64,000 bases of DNA from Anaeromyxobacter oryzae (GCF_023169945.1 NZ_AP025591.1:4956481-5020480); one strand, 5' to 3'; positions 1-8,859 are shown, counted from the stretch's first letter. Numbers and translations: made by a program. Notes: a model not told the origin generated them from the sequence alone.

Positions 1-46
1 GTCGCCTGCGCAGACAGGAGCGGGCAAGAATCCGCCGCGGATCCCG

Positions 47-2248
47 CTACCGCGCCGCCTTCTTGTCCGCCGCCGGCGCGCCGCCCTCCCCCCCGAACCC
101 CGCCGGCAGCTCCATCCCGAGCGCCCGCACGAGGAACGCGTACACGTCGGCGCGCTCCTCGATCTGCTTCGAGGTGGGCTTGCCGGCGCCGTGGCCGGCG
201 CGGGTCTCGATGCGCGTCAGGATCGGCGCGTCGCCCGCCTGCGCCGCCTGCAGGGCGGCGGTGAACTTGTGGCTGTGGGCGGGGACCACGCGGTCGTCGT
301 GGTCCGCGGTGACCACCAGCGTCGGCGGGTAGCGGGTCCCGGGCTTCACCGCGTGCAGCGGGCTGTAGCGGTAGAGGACGTCGAAGCCCTCCTTCGTCTC
401 GGCCGACCCGTAGTCGCTCTTCCAGCCCCAGCCCAGCGTGAACCGGTGGAACCGCAGCATGTCGAGGACCCCGACCTCCGGCACGGCGGCGCCGAACAGG
501 TCCGGGCGCTGCGTCTCGACCGCCCCGACGAGGAGCCCGCCGTTCGACCCGCCGTTCACGGCGAGCCGCGAGGGCGTCGTGTAGCCGTTCGAGACGAGCC
601 ACTGCGCCGCCGCGATGCAGTCGTCGAACACGTTCTGCTTCCGCGCGAGCCGCCCGGCGTCGTACCACTCCTTCCCGTACTCGCCGCCGCCGCGGAGGTT
701 CGGCATCGCGTACACGCCGCCCATCTCGAGCCACACGAGCCGCGAGACCTTGAACTCGGGCGTGAGGGGGATGTTGAAGCCGCCATAGCCGTAGAGCAGC
801 GTCGGGTTCCGGCCGTCGAGCGCGATCCCCTTCCGGTGGACGAGGAACATCGGGATCCGCGTCCCGTCCTTCGACCGGTAGAAGACCTGGCGCGTCACGT
901 ACCGGCGTCCGTCGAACGCCACCTTCGGCGCGCGGAACGTGTCGAGCGCGCCCGTCTTCGCGTCGAGGCGGAGGAGCATGGGCGCCGTCGTGAAGCCGCT
1001 GAAGCCGAGGTACACCTCCGCCTCCGCCACCGGCCCCTGCACGTCGAGGTCGCGCACGGTCCCGAGCGCCGGCAGCTTCACCTTCGCGACGCGCTTGCCG
1101 TCCTCGCCCCACACCTCGAGCTCGTCGTGCGCGTCGCGCATCCACTGCACGACCAGGCGGCCGCCGGCCCACGCCGCGCTCGCGAGGACGTCGCGGCCCT
1201 TCGCCTCGGGCACGATCGTCCGCCACGCGGCCGGCGCGCGCGCGTCGCGCCGGATCGCGACGAGCCGGGAGCGCGGCGCGTCCTTGTTGGTGAGGACGTA
1301 GAAGGTGTCGCCCTCGTTCCCCACGACCGCGTAGGTCGCGTCCATCGCGTCGAGGAACGGCTCCGCCTTCCACTCCGGCCTCGCGAGGTCGACGAGGAAG
1401 ATGGAGGTCTCCGGGTTCGTCCCCTTGCTCGCGGTGATCACGAGCCACCGCCCGTCGAGCGTCACCTCGCCCCCGACGTACCACTCCGGCTGGTCCTGCC
1501 GGCGGAAGACGAGCCGATCCTGGTCCTGCTTCGTCCCCAGGCGGTGGAACCAGACCTGGTGATCCTGGTTCACCGCCGTGAGCGCGGCGCCCTCCTTCGG
1601 CGCGTCGTACCGGCTGTAGAAGAAGCCGCTGCCGTCACGGGTGAAGCTCGCCCGGCTCGCCTTCGACCAGGACACGACGTCCGGGCGATCCGCGCCGGTC
1701 TCCACGTCCCGGACGCGCCAGGTGAGCCAGTCCGAGCCGGCGTCTGCGAGCGCGTACGCGAGGAGCTTCCCGTCCTCCGACACCGCCCACTCGGACAGCG
1801 CGACGGTGCCGTCCGGCGAGAGCCCGTTCGGATCGAGCAGCACGCGCCCGGCGTCTCCCGGGCGGTCGGCGACCCAGAGCACGGACTGGTTCTGCAGCCC
1901 GGAGTTCCGCAGGAAGAAGACGCGCCCGCCGCGCCGCCGCGCCTCCGTGAAGCGCTCGAAATCGAACAGGCGCGTGAGGCGGTCGCGGATCGCGGCCCGC
2001 TCCGGGACCGCGGCGAGCCACGCCTGCGTGAGCGCGTTCTGCGCCTGCACCCAGGCCTGCGTGTCGGGGCTGTCAGGGTCCTCGAGCCAGCGGTACGGAT
2101 CCGCGACCTTCGTCCCGAAGAAGTCGTCCACCACACCGTCGCGGCGGGTCTCGGGATACCGGAGCGGCGCCCGGTCCGCGGGCAGCGCAGGCGGGACGGG
2201 TGCGGCCGGAGAGGCGGAGAGCGCGAGGGCGACGAGCAGATCGAGCAT
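47..2248 (-). CDS. Prolyl oligopeptidase family serine peptidase (S9A), probably exported
   Basis: The product (733 aa) is a proline-specific endopeptidase that cuts short peptides. An N-terminal beta-propeller (about residues 30-430) precedes an alpha/beta-hydrolase domain. The nucleophile Ser lies in GGSNGG near residue 568, the Asp in DHDDRVVP near 651, and the His in AGHGAGKP near 686, so the triad is intact. Length is normal for S9A. I start at the ATG giving MLDLLVALALSASPAAP, which looks like a signal peptide; the frame stays open further upstream but that part is Arg/Ser-rich shadow sequence. It stands alone, transcribed towards the left edge. Family assignment is firm; export is inferred. 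Confidence 0.93.
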   Translation of the reverse strand: MLDLLVALALSASPAAPVPPALPADRAPLRYPETRRDGVVDDFFGTKVADPYRWLEDPDSPDTQAWVQAQNALTQAWLAAVPERAAIRDRLTRLFDFERFTEARRRGGRVFFLRNSGLQNQSVLWVADRPGDAGRVLLDPNGLSPDGTVALSEWAVSEDGKLLAYALADAGSDWLTWRVRDVETGADRPDVVSWSKASRASFTRDGSGFFYSRYDAPKEGAALTAVNQDHQVWFHRLGTKQDQDRLVFRRQDQPEWYVGGEVTLDGRWLVITASKGTNPETSIFLVDLARPEWKAEPFLDAMDATYAVVGNEGDTFYVLTNKDAPRSRLVAIRRDARAPAAWRTIVPEAKGRDVLASAAWAGGRLVVQWMRDAHDELEVWGEDGKRVAKVKLPALGTVRDLDVQGPVAEAEVYLGFSGFTTAPMLLRLDAKTGALDTFRAPKVAFDGRRYVTRQVFYRSKDGTRIPMFLVHRKGIALDGRNPTLLYGYGGFNIPLTPEFKVSRLVWLEMGGVYAMPNLRGGGEYGKEWYDAGRLARKQNVFDDCIAAAQWLVSNGYTTPSRLAVNGGSNGGLLVGAVETQRPDLFGAAVPEVGVLDMLRFHRFTLGWGWKSDYGSAETKEGFDVLYRYSPLHAVKPGTRYPPTLVVTADHDDRVVPAHSHKFTAALQAAQAGDAPILTRIETRAGHGAGKPTSKQIEERADVYAFLVRALGMELPAGFGGEGGAPAADKKAAR

Positions 2249-2339
2249 GCGAGGGCTCCCGGGGCGGTCGTCGATGCTTAGCCCCGGAGCCCCACCGCCT
2301 GCAAGCGGGCCCCTCGCGACGGGAGGACCCCTCGAGCGG

Positions 2340-2909
2340 CTACGCGCCGGCCGAGGGCTGCTCGCCCGCGCCCGCCCGACCCTCGCGCGCCTGCGCGCCC
2401 TCGCCGACGCGCTGCAGGAGCGTCCGCGAGAAGGCCTCCAGATCGCCCGGGTTCCGGGAGGTGATGAGGTTCTCGTCCTCCACGACCTCCCGGTCCACCC
2501 AGCGCGCGCCTGCGTTGATGAGGTCGGTCTTGAGGGACGGCCAGGACGTGACCGTCTTCCCGTCGAGCGCGTCGGCCTCGACGAGCATCCACGGGCCATG
2601 GCACACGGCGGCGACCGGCTTGCCGGCGACGAACATCGTCCGGACGAGCCGCACCATGTCGATGTCCGTCCGGAGGTGATCCGGCGAGTAGCCGCCCGGG
2701 ATCACGAGCGCGTCGAACTGGTCGGCGGAGACGTCCTTGGCCGAGGCGTCGGTCGTGAACGTCTCCTTCTTCTTCTTGCCCTCGATCCGCTTCCCCTTCT
2801 CGAGCCCCACCAGGACCGTCTCGTGGCCTGCCGCGCGGGCGCGGTCCCACGGGATCCGCAGCTCCGAGTCCTCGAACAGGTCGTCGGCGATGAACGCGAT
2901 GCGCGCCAT
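2340..2909 (-). CDS. DJ-1/PfpI family protein (type 1 glutamine amidotransferase-like)
   Basis: The product (189 aa) has the PfpI/YhbO-type flavodoxin-like fold. The nucleophile elbow reads AVCHGPW with the Cys-His pair, and an upstream acidic segment reads ALVIPGGYSPD. The MARIAFIADDLFEDSELRIP start is typical of the family, so I start there and not at the Arg-rich codons upstream. Members act as stress-protective deglycase/chaperone or peptidase-like enzymes; the exact substrate here cannot be told. The C-terminal tail of about 20 residues is Ala/Gly-rich. It may be monocistronic, 91 bp upstream of the oligopeptidase start on the same strand. Confidence 0.88.
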   Translation of the reverse strand: MARIAFIADDLFEDSELRIPWDRARAAGHETVLVGLEKGKRIEGKKKKETFTTDASAKDVSADQFDALVIPGGYSPDHLRTDIDMVRLVRTMFVAGKPVAAVCHGPWMLVEADALDGKTVTSWPSLKTDLINAGARWVDREVVEDENLITSRNPGDLEAFSRTLLQRVGEGAQAREGRAGAGEQPSAGA

Positions 2910-3011
2910 GTGTCTCCTCCGTCGCCGCAACGTTCGGCACAGGAGCCGGCGCCGCCAACCGGCGAACGCGCGTTTTTCTGCGCGAAATCGAGGGGCGCGG
3001 CGCGGCGGGGG

Positions 3012-3935
3012 CTAGCCCGCCGGGTTCCACCAGATCCGGCCCTTCCCGGCGATCGCCTCCGCGGCCCGGCGGCGCGTCTCCGCGAGCTCCGCCGCGCTCA
3101 TCGGCCGGAACGCGGCGGCGGCCGCGAAGGCGGCGTCCTGCTCGTTCTCGAACGAGAGGCCGAGGAGCGCCACGTCCGGATCGCAGGTGAGCGTGTACCG
3201 GACGCAGTCGCCGACGGAGAGGTGGGGCAGCGTCGGCGCCGCGGCGTCGGAGCCTCCCGACGAGAGCTTCCCGCGCGGCCGCTCCGACAGCGGCCGCCCG
3301 TACCCCTCGGTGTCGCCGACGAGCTTCCCGGCGCCGAACGTCTTGAAGCAGATCGTCCCGACGCCGAGCGCCCGCGCGCGCGGGAGGAGCTCGTCGACGT
3401 ACCGCGCGTCGACGAACGGGCCGACGGGGAACATGACGACGTCGCACGTGCCCGACGCGAGCGCCGCGGCGAGCACGTCCGGGTCGTGGCTCGAGATCCC
3501 GCGGAACCGCGCCCGCCCGCGGGCGATCTCCCCCGCGAGCGCGTCCATCCCGCCGCCGGGCGCGGCGAGCCGGGCCCACGCGGCGGGCTCGGAGACGGAG
3601 TGGAAGACGAGCAGGTCCACGGAGGGGAGGCCCAGGCGCGAGAGGCTCGCGTCGAGCTGGGGTGACACCGGCCGGTCGAGGTCGTCGATCTTGTCGACGA
3701 CGAAGACGCCGTCGCGCCGGCCGCGCAGCGCCTCCCCGACGATCTCCTCCGAGTACCCGTCCTCGTACATCGGCGCGGTGTCGACGACGTTCACGCCGGC
3801 GTCGAGCGCGCGGCGGAGCGTGGCCACGCAGCGCTCCTTCGGGACGGACCGATCGGCGAGATCCCCCTGTCCGATGGCGGTGGCGACGAACCCGGTGCGG
3901 CCGATGGCGCGCCGTGGCGCGAAGCGGGGCGGCAT
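3012..3935 (-). CDS. Aldo/keto reductase
   Basis: The product (307 aa) is an NADPH-dependent (beta/alpha)8 oxidoreductase. The catalytic tetrad is visible: Asp and Tyr in DTAPMYEDGYSEE (about residues 52-64), Lys in VVDKIDD, and His in LLVFHSV. It resembles the D-threo-aldose/galactose dehydrogenase branch more than the second reductase at 5910. The product runs through WWNPAG to the stop. The substrate is not predictable. It is flanked by a lipoprotein gene and a DJ-1 gene on the same strand, with gaps of about 90-100 bp. Confidence 0.87.
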   Translation of the reverse strand: MPPRFAPRRAIGRTGFVATAIGQGDLADRSVPKERCVATLRRALDAGVNVVDTAPMYEDGYSEEIVGEALRGRRDGVFVVDKIDDLDRPVSPQLDASLSRLGLPSVDLLVFHSVSEPAAWARLAAPGGGMDALAGEIARGRARFRGISSHDPDVLAAALASGTCDVVMFPVGPFVDARYVDELLPRARALGVGTICFKTFGAGKLVGDTEGYGRPLSERPRGKLSSGGSDAAAPTLPHLSVGDCVRYTLTCDPDVALLGLSFENEQDAAFAAAAAFRPMSAAELAETRRRAAEAIAGKGRIWWNPAG

Positions 3936-4024
3936 GGAGCCCTCTTACGCCGGCGCGCCCGGCGGGGCAACGCGACGCGCCGCGCGGGCGTCCCCGGGCG
4001 GCGCGTCCGGTCCTTCGCACGGCG

Positions 4025-4510
4025 CTACTTCTTCTGCGACGGCTGACTGGAGTGCGTGATCGCGATCTCCGTCGCCTGGGGCGTGTCGCCGCTCCGGTCC
4101 ATCGTGGCGCGGACCTCGGCGCCCTGGCGGATGTCGTCGAACGACGCGCTCTTCCCGTCGACGGTGATCTTCGCGTTCTGCGCGACCTTCACCTGCGTCG
4201 TCGCGGTGCCCGCGTCGATCGCGAGCTCGTGCTGCTGCTTGTCCACCAGCGCGACGCGCCCCGTGACCTGGTTCGCCTGCTCCGGCGCGCCGGCCCCCGC
4301 GGCCGCCGTCTCGCCAGCCGCGACGCCGCCCTGCTGCGTGCCGCCCTGGCCCTCCGCCGCGACGGAGCCGCTGCCGTCGCCCCCGGCCCGCGCCTCCGGC
4401 GCCGTCCCCGGCGCGGGTTCGGCGGCGACGCGGTCGCCGGATCTCGTCGACGTCTTGCACCCGGCGACGGCGAGCACCGCCGCCGCGATCGCCCACCCTC
4501 GAGCTCGCAT
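4025..4510 (-). CDS. Putative lipoprotein with DUF5666-like beta domain
   Basis: The product (161 aa) begins with a short basic region and hydrophobic stretch ending in the lipobox VAGC, so Cys17 is probably lipidated. Residues about 20-80 form an Ala/Gly/Glu-rich linker. The C-terminal 75 residues (VTGRVALVDKQQHELAI onwards) form a compact beta-rich domain. The same pattern recurs in the exported protein at 60560-61150: a GxV opening, a central KITVDGKSA-like strand, then G-x-V-x-A and a T-x-I-E-I-like ending. No catalytic residues are evident. A purine-rich GGGGAGAG ribosome site lies just upstream of the ATG. Function is unknown. Confidence 0.75.
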   Translation of the reverse strand: MRARGWAIAAAVLAVAGCKTSTRSGDRVAAEPAPGTAPEARAGGDGSGSVAAEGQGGTQQGGVAAGETAAAGAGAPEQANQVTGRVALVDKQQHELAIDAGTATTQVKVAQNAKITVDGKSASFDDIRQGAEVRATMDRSGDTPQATEIAITHSSQPSQKK

Positions 4511-4710
4511 GACTCTCCCCCCTTCCCGGCAAGATGGGCGCGGCCCACGAGGTGCGCACGGCGGGGGTCGGGCACGCGGGAGAGCGCCGCGCTGCCCGTG
4601 CGCAGGCCGAGGCCCCGGCGCGCCGCCTCCGGCCCCGCCCGGTGCTTGGCCACGCGCAGGCCGGGAGCCCAGATTCGGGGCGTCATACCCGCAGTCGAGG
4701 GAGGGGAAAC

Positions 4711-5616
4711 ATGAAGAGGATCCGTCTGTGCGCCGCCGCCGTGGCGGCGCTCGCTGCGTTCACCGTCCGTGCTCAGACCACCACCGACACGCCGATCCTC
4801 GGATCGCACGGGGTCGCGGACTGGCCGACCGAGGTGACGCGCCGCCCGCTGACGCTCGGCGCCGGGATGGCCGAGGTCTACTTCCCGGTGAACATCAACC
4901 TCCAGAAGAACGAGGAGGGGAAGCCGATCTCGTCGAACCCGAGCCTCTACTTCGGCCTCACGGATTCGTGGATGATCGGCGTCCGCCACCTCGTCGGCCT
5001 CTGCTACAGCGGCAGCTCCAACGGCTGTGACCGCTTCTACCAGGACGTGAGCGTCGACACGGTGTTCTCGCTCGGCCGCGCCGCCGGCCTCGACCTCGGC
5101 CTCGGCCTCGCCGTGAACTACGCGCCCATCGCCGAAAAGGCCTGGAGCGGCGAGGCGCGGGTCATCGTGCGCGCCGGCGGCGGCCCGCTCGCGCTCACCG
5201 TCGCGCCGACCATCAACTTCGGCCTGAACGGTCGCGACACCCGGACGAAGTGGGCGGCGGGGACGTTCGACGTCGGCGGGACGTACAACCTCGTCCGTCC
5301 GATCCCGGATGAGATCTCCTCGGGCGGCGTCGTCAAGGGCGAGAACCGCGAGATCATCTCGGTCCCCGGCACGCTGCAGCTCCAGCTCGGCCCGACGCTC
5401 GCGCTCGCGGGCGGCATCGCCATCGAGGGACCGATCAACCCGTCCGCCGGGAGCTTCGGCGACTACTACCGCGTACCGGTGAGCGCGGCGGTGATCGTGA
5501 CGCCGATCCGCTGGATCGACATCGGGGCGAGCTTCACCTACCCGGACCTGCTCGGCAAGACGGCGAACAACACCGACTTCCGGTCGCTCGGCATCTTCGC
5601 CGCGTTCCGGATCTGA
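4711..5616 (+). CDS. Exported protein, probable outer-membrane beta-barrel
   Basis: The product (301 aa) starts MKRIRLCAAAVAALAAFTVRA, a signal peptide cut near AQA/RAQ. The mature part shows alternating hydrophobic/polar strands with many Gly, Tyr and Asn residues and ends in an aromatic/charged terminus (LGIFAAFRI), as expected for an outer-membrane barrel. I recognise no specific family. The ATG is preceded by AGGGAGGGG at good spacing, which decides this start over the longer open frame. It diverges from the lipoprotein gene at 4025-4510 across 200 bp. Confidence 0.72.
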   Translation: MKRIRLCAAAVAALAAFTVRAQTTTDTPILGSHGVADWPTEVTRRPLTLGAGMAEVYFPVNINLQKNEEGKPISSNPSLYFGLTDSWMIGVRHLVGLCYSGSSNGCDRFYQDVSVDTVFSLGRAAGLDLGLGLAVNYAPIAEKAWSGEARVIVRAGGGPLALTVAPTINFGLNGRDTRTKWAAGTFDVGGTYNLVRPIPDEISSGGVVKGENREIISVPGTLQLQLGPTLALAGGIAIEGPINPSAGSFGDYYRVPVSAAVIVTPIRWIDIGASFTYPDLLGKTANNTDFRSLGIFAAFRI

Positions 5617-5620
5617 TCCC

Positions 5621-5638
5621 GGCCGCGCCGGCGCGGCC
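5621..5638. terminator. GC palindrome between convergent genes
   Basis: GGCCGCGCCGGCGCGGCC is a perfect 18-bp palindrome lying between the stop of the barrel protein (5616) and the stop of the small membrane gene on the other strand (5648). It could fold into a hairpin on both transcripts. There is no T-run, so it is at best a non-canonical, bidirectional terminator. Confidence 0.35.
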
Positions 5639-5647
5639 CGCGACGTC

Positions 5648-5821
5648 CTACGGGCCGCGCAGCAGGCCGATCACGAAGACGAGGAAGAAGATCGGGACCA
5701 GCACGGCGACGATCCCGCCGACGACGAGCCCGGTGATGGCGGCCCATCGCGCCGGGCCGCGTGGCGGCAGCGGCGCGTCGATGGCGAACGGGTTCTTCTT
5801 GCGCAGGATGGGGTGAGGCAC
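5648..5821 (-). CDS. Small single-pass membrane protein
   Basis: The product (57 aa) begins at GTG with a basic N-terminus (PHPILRKKNPF). One long hydrophobic segment of about 25-28 residues (from WAAITGLVVGG onwards) is followed by a short LLRGP tail. The frame extends upstream, but that part has no membrane character and crosses the promoter side of the divergent reductase, so the GTG is preferred. I know no family for it. It is convergent with the preceding barrel gene. Confidence 0.55.
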   Translation of the reverse strand: MPHPILRKKNPFAIDAPLPPRGPARWAAITGLVVGGIVAVLVPIFFLVFVIGLLRGP

Positions 5822-5909
5822 GGCGGCATTGTACCTCGCCCCGGGGTCGTCGCGCGCTCCGGCCGGCCGCGTTATGAGACGCGGCACGGACCACCGGAGG
5901 GGCGCGCAC

Positions 5910-6896
5910 ATGGAGCAGCGGAAGCTCGGCGGGCAGGGGCTCGCGGTCTCGGCGATCGGCCTGGGCTGCATGGGGATGAGCGAGTTCTACGCGGGGGCGG
6001 ACGAGGCCGAGTCCATCGCCACGATCCACCGCGCCCTCGAGCTCGGGATCACGTTCCTCGACACGGCCGACATGTACGGTCCGTTCAAGAACGAGGAGCT
6101 GGTCGGCCGGGCCATCCGCGGCCGGCGCGATCGGGTCGTCCTCGCCACCAAGTTCGGGAACCAGCGCGGCGCGGACGGCAGCTTCCTCGGCGTGAACGGC
6201 CGGCCGGAGTACGTCCGGAGCGCGTGCGAGACGTCGCTGAAGCGCCTCGGCGTGGACCGGATCGACCTCTACTACCAGCACCGGGTGGATCCGAACGTGC
6301 CCATCGAGGACACCGTCGGCGCGATGGCGGACCTCGTCCGCGCGGGGAAGGTCCGGTTCCTGGGCCTCTCGGAGGCCGCGCCCGCGACGATCCGGCACGC
6401 GTTCAAGGTCCACCCGATCTCCGCGCTCCAGACCGAGTACTCGCTGTGGTCGCGGGATCCGGAGGACGAGATCCTCCCCACCGTCCGCGAGCTCGGGATC
6501 GGCTTCGTACCATACAGCCCCCTCGGCCGAGGGTTCCTCACCGGCCGGTTCCGGCGGCCCGAGGACCTCCCACCCGGCGACTACCGCCGGAACGCGCCGC
6601 GGTTCCAGGGCGCGAACTTCCAGAAGAACCTCGACGTCGTGGACCGCATCCACGAGATGGCGCGCGAGAAGGGCGCGAAGCCATCCCAGCTCGCGCTCGC
6701 GTGGGTCCTCGCGCAGGGGAAGGACATCGCGCCCATCCCGGGCACGACGACGCGCGCCCACCTCGAGGAGAACGTGGCGGCGGCGCGGATCGTGCTCACG
6801 AAGGAGGACCTCGCGCGTATCGACGCCGTCGCGCCGCGGGGCGTCGCCGCCGGCGACCGGTATCCGCCGCAGGGGATGGCGACGGTGAACCGGTAG
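5910..6896 (+). CDS. Aldo/keto reductase (AKR13-like)
   Basis: The product (328 aa) starts MEQRKLGGQGLAVSAIGLGC, the standard opening of this family. The Asp/Tyr pair is in FLDTADMYGP, the catalytic Lys in ATKFGN, and the His in YYQHRVDPN. The C-terminal cofactor-binding segment contains PIPGTTTRAHLEENV. It resembles AKR13/YajO-like enzymes that reduce aldehydes or quinone-type carbonyls with NADPH. The ATG follows ACCGGAGGGG, a good ribosome site. It is convergent with the quinone reductase at 6921, with 24 bp between stops and no clear hairpin. Confidence 0.9.
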   Translation: MEQRKLGGQGLAVSAIGLGCMGMSEFYAGADEAESIATIHRALELGITFLDTADMYGPFKNEELVGRAIRGRRDRVVLATKFGNQRGADGSFLGVNGRPEYVRSACETSLKRLGVDRIDLYYQHRVDPNVPIEDTVGAMADLVRAGKVRFLGLSEAAPATIRHAFKVHPISALQTEYSLWSRDPEDEILPTVRELGIGFVPYSPLGRGFLTGRFRRPEDLPPGDYRRNAPRFQGANFQKNLDVVDRIHEMAREKGAKPSQLALAWVLAQGKDIAPIPGTTTRAHLEENVAAARIVLTKEDLARIDAVAPRGVAAGDRYPPQGMATVNR

Positions 6897-6920
6897 GAGC
6901 GACGTCGGCGCGGTGAGGGC

Positions 6921-7520
6921 TCAGCCGCTCCGCGGGAACGCCGAGCTCACGAGCTCCCGCGCGTCCTCGAGCCAGCGCGCTCGCTGCTCCGGCGTGCTCG
7001 TCACGACCACGGAGTACGTGCGCCGGCGCACGTCCTTCACGCCGCAAAGGTCGAACACGCAGCGCTTCCAGATCGCCTCGAGCGGATCCCCGAACACTTT
7101 CCGCTCGCGGGCGGCCGGCGTGTTGGAGGTGTTGATCACGACGGCAGTTCGTGCCCGGAGGAGCCCCACCGGCACGCCCTCGCCTCCGTCGCCCTCCTCG
7201 AACGCGTACGCGACGCCGGGGCGGACGACGCGATCGATCCATCCGGTGAGGATCGCGGGCGGCTGTCCCCACCAGTTCGGGTGAACGATCACCACCCCGT
7301 CGGCCGCGGCGAGCTCGTCGCAGTGGCGCTCCAGCCAGGGCTCGATCGGCGCGCCCTTCGCGATCTCGGGCGCCGGCAGGATCGGATCGAAGGACTCGGC
7401 GTGGAGGTCGTGGAGCACGACGCGGTGACCCAGCCGCCGCGCGGTGTCCACCGCGGTGGCCGCGAGCGCGTGGTTGAAGCTCGCGGGATCGGGGTGCGCG
7501 AGGACGACGAGGACGTTCAC
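6921..7520 (-). CDS. Flavodoxin-fold NAD(P)H:quinone reductase family protein
   Basis: The product (199 aa) belongs to the NQO1/MdaB/KefF flavodoxin-like fold. It opens NVLVVLAHPDPASFNHAL, the phosphate-binding start of this family. It has the FMN-side motif VIVHPNWWGQPPA and then GWIDRVVRPGVAYAF. These FMN/FAD enzymes reduce quinones by two electrons. The GTG start overlaps the TGA of the upstream membrane gene (GTGA, 7517-7520), so the two are probably translationally coupled and belong to the TetR-headed unit. Confidence 0.87.
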   Translation of the reverse strand: MNVLVVLAHPDPASFNHALAATAVDTARRLGHRVVLHDLHAESFDPILPAPEIAKGAPIEPWLERHCDELAAADGVVIVHPNWWGQPPAILTGWIDRVVRPGVAYAFEEGDGGEGVPVGLLRARTAVVINTSNTPAARERKVFGDPLEAIWKRCVFDLCGVKDVRRRTYSVVVTSTPEQRARWLEDARELVSSAFPRSG

Positions 7521-8077
7521 GGGATCTCCTGGGTGGGGCGGTGGACGGCAGGCGGAAGCGCCTCGCGAGCCCGTGTCCGCCTCCGCTCGACGACGGCGCC
7601 GCCGATCGCGACGGCGAGCGACGCCATGTACAGCGCGTGCTTCGCCACCGTCGAGGCGCCCGCCAGCCGGGCGACGGCGTTCCAGCGGGCAGGATAGCCG
7701 AGGAGGAGCGCGGTGATCGTTGCGTTCTCGAGGTAGTCGGCGACCGCGGGCAGCAAGGTCGCGCAGCGCGACCTCCGCAGCGCGCCCGCGCCGACCGCGC
7801 TCCAGAGGAACCCGGAGAAGAGTGCAGGCAGCGCGAGGTCCACGGTCCACAGCATGCGAAGGTAGGCGTGGCGGCCCGCGGCACCGAGGGCGTCGAGCAG
7901 CCGGTACGCGTCATCCGGGCCGTACCCGAGGCGCAGGTCGAGGATCGTCTGGCCTCCGGCGAGCGCCCGCATTCGCGGGACCGAGAGCGGGACGTCGAGC
8001 GTGTTCACGGCGACGAGCGCGACCACCGTCGCCGACAGGAGCCACCGCCACCGCGTCGTGCGCCGTCCGAGGGTCAT
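7517..8077 (-). CDS. Hypothetical four-helix membrane protein
   Basis: The product (186 aa) shows about four hydrophobic segments: near residues 12-30, 75-98, 105-130 and 140-165. The motif GYGPDDAYRLLDALG lies between the first two. It ends in a basic tail (RRRTRAREALPP). I do not recognise a named family, though the layout is like small DoxX/anchor-type proteins. It follows the TetR gene by 69 bp and overlaps the quinone reductase by 4 bp, so it is probably co-expressed with both. Confidence 0.68.
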   Translation of the reverse strand: MTLGRRTTRWRWLLSATVVALVAVNTLDVPLSVPRMRALAGGQTILDLRLGYGPDDAYRLLDALGAAGRHAYLRMLWTVDLALPALFSGFLWSAVGAGALRRSRCATLLPAVADYLENATITALLLGYPARWNAVARLAGASTVAKHALYMASLAVAIGGAVVERRRTRAREALPPAVHRPTQEIP

Positions 8078-8146
8078 TGCCAGCCTCCTGGTCAGCGCCT
8101 GCTGACCGCGGGTCGTGTGAACCGCTCCGCGGCGACCGTGATCGCG

Positions 8147-8755
8147 TCAGCCCTTCAGCAACCTCGTGACGGCGAGCTCGAGCTCCCCGCGGTGCAGGCG
8201 GGCCGGGCCCGCGAGCTCGCCGAAGTAGGCCATCCGGCCGAGCTGGGCCATGAGCCCGACCAGCGCCGCGACGGGGACGTCCGGCGCTCGATACCCGGTC
8301 ACCGCGCCCTCGCGGACGCCGCGCTCGAACAGGTCGCGGAAGAGCCTCAGCATCGAGCGCTTCCGCGCGGCCGCCGACAGCCGCGGCCAGAGCGCGCGCA
8401 GGTTGTCCTGGACGAACAGCACCGCCTCGAGATCATCCTCCACGAGTGACACGAACGCGTCGAGGACCCCCTGGAGCGCCTCCTCGAACGGCCTCCGCGC
8501 CGCCGCGGTCTCGAACGCGCCGAAGATCCGGTCGTAGCAGCGCTCGAAGAGGTGGAGGGCGAGCGCGTCCTTGGAGTCGAAGAACTTGAACATCGCCGGG
8601 TTCGTGTACCCGGCCCGCTCCGCGATCATCCGGACGCTGGTTCCGTCCAGCCCGTGCTCCACGAACAGCTCGAGCGCGGCGCGCAGGACGCCCTGCTTCG
8701 ACGGCGGATCCTCGTCGGAGACGAAGCACCTCGTCGCGGGCTGCCGGCGCGTCAC
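8147..8755 (-). CDS. TetR/AcrR family transcriptional regulator
   Basis: The product (202 aa) has an N-terminal TetR helix-turn-helix (about residues 18-65), with GVLRAALELFVEHGLDGTSV and IAERAGYTNPAMFKFF. It is followed by a helical ligand-binding domain. The start is a GTG with no Shine-Dalgarno sequence. It sits 7 bases from a perfect palindrome that lies inside the predicted promoter spacer, so the mRNA is probably leaderless and autorepressed. It heads the gene set with the membrane protein and quinone reductase downstream. The ligand may be a quinone or electrophile, judging only from context. Confidence 0.88.
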   Translation of the reverse strand: MTRRQPATRCFVSDEDPPSKQGVLRAALELFVEHGLDGTSVRMIAERAGYTNPAMFKFFDSKDALALHLFERCYDRIFGAFETAAARRPFEEALQGVLDAFVSLVEDDLEAVLFVQDNLRALWPRLSAAARKRSMLRLFRDLFERGVREGAVTGYRAPDVPVAALVGLMAQLGRMAYFGELAGPARLHRGELELAVTRLLKG

Positions 8756-8761
8756 CGTGTC

Positions 8762-8790
8762 TGGTTAGCAAACGCTAACCGAGCTGTCAA
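8762..8790 (-). promoter_or_regulatory. TetR promoter with palindromic operator in the spacer
   Basis: On the minus strand a perfect -35 TTGACA (8790-8785) is followed by 17 bases and a weak -10 TAACCA (8767-8762). The palindrome GGTTAGC-AAAC-GCTAACC at 8763-8780 (7-bp perfect arms, 4-bp spacer) covers the spacer and -10. The predicted transcription start falls on or next to the GTG at 8755. Repressor bound here would block RNA polymerase. Confidence 0.72.
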
Positions 8791-8859
8791 CCGCGGCACG
8801 CGGCGCGGCGAGCGGCGTCGCCCGGAAGCTCTCTCCGCGACCACCTGGATGCGGCGAAC

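Noticed and set aside
47..2599. Longer prolyl oligopeptidase starting at 2599
   Set aside because: The extra ~117 residues are Arg/Ser-rich and overlap the DJ-1 gene; the signal-peptide start at 2248 is better.
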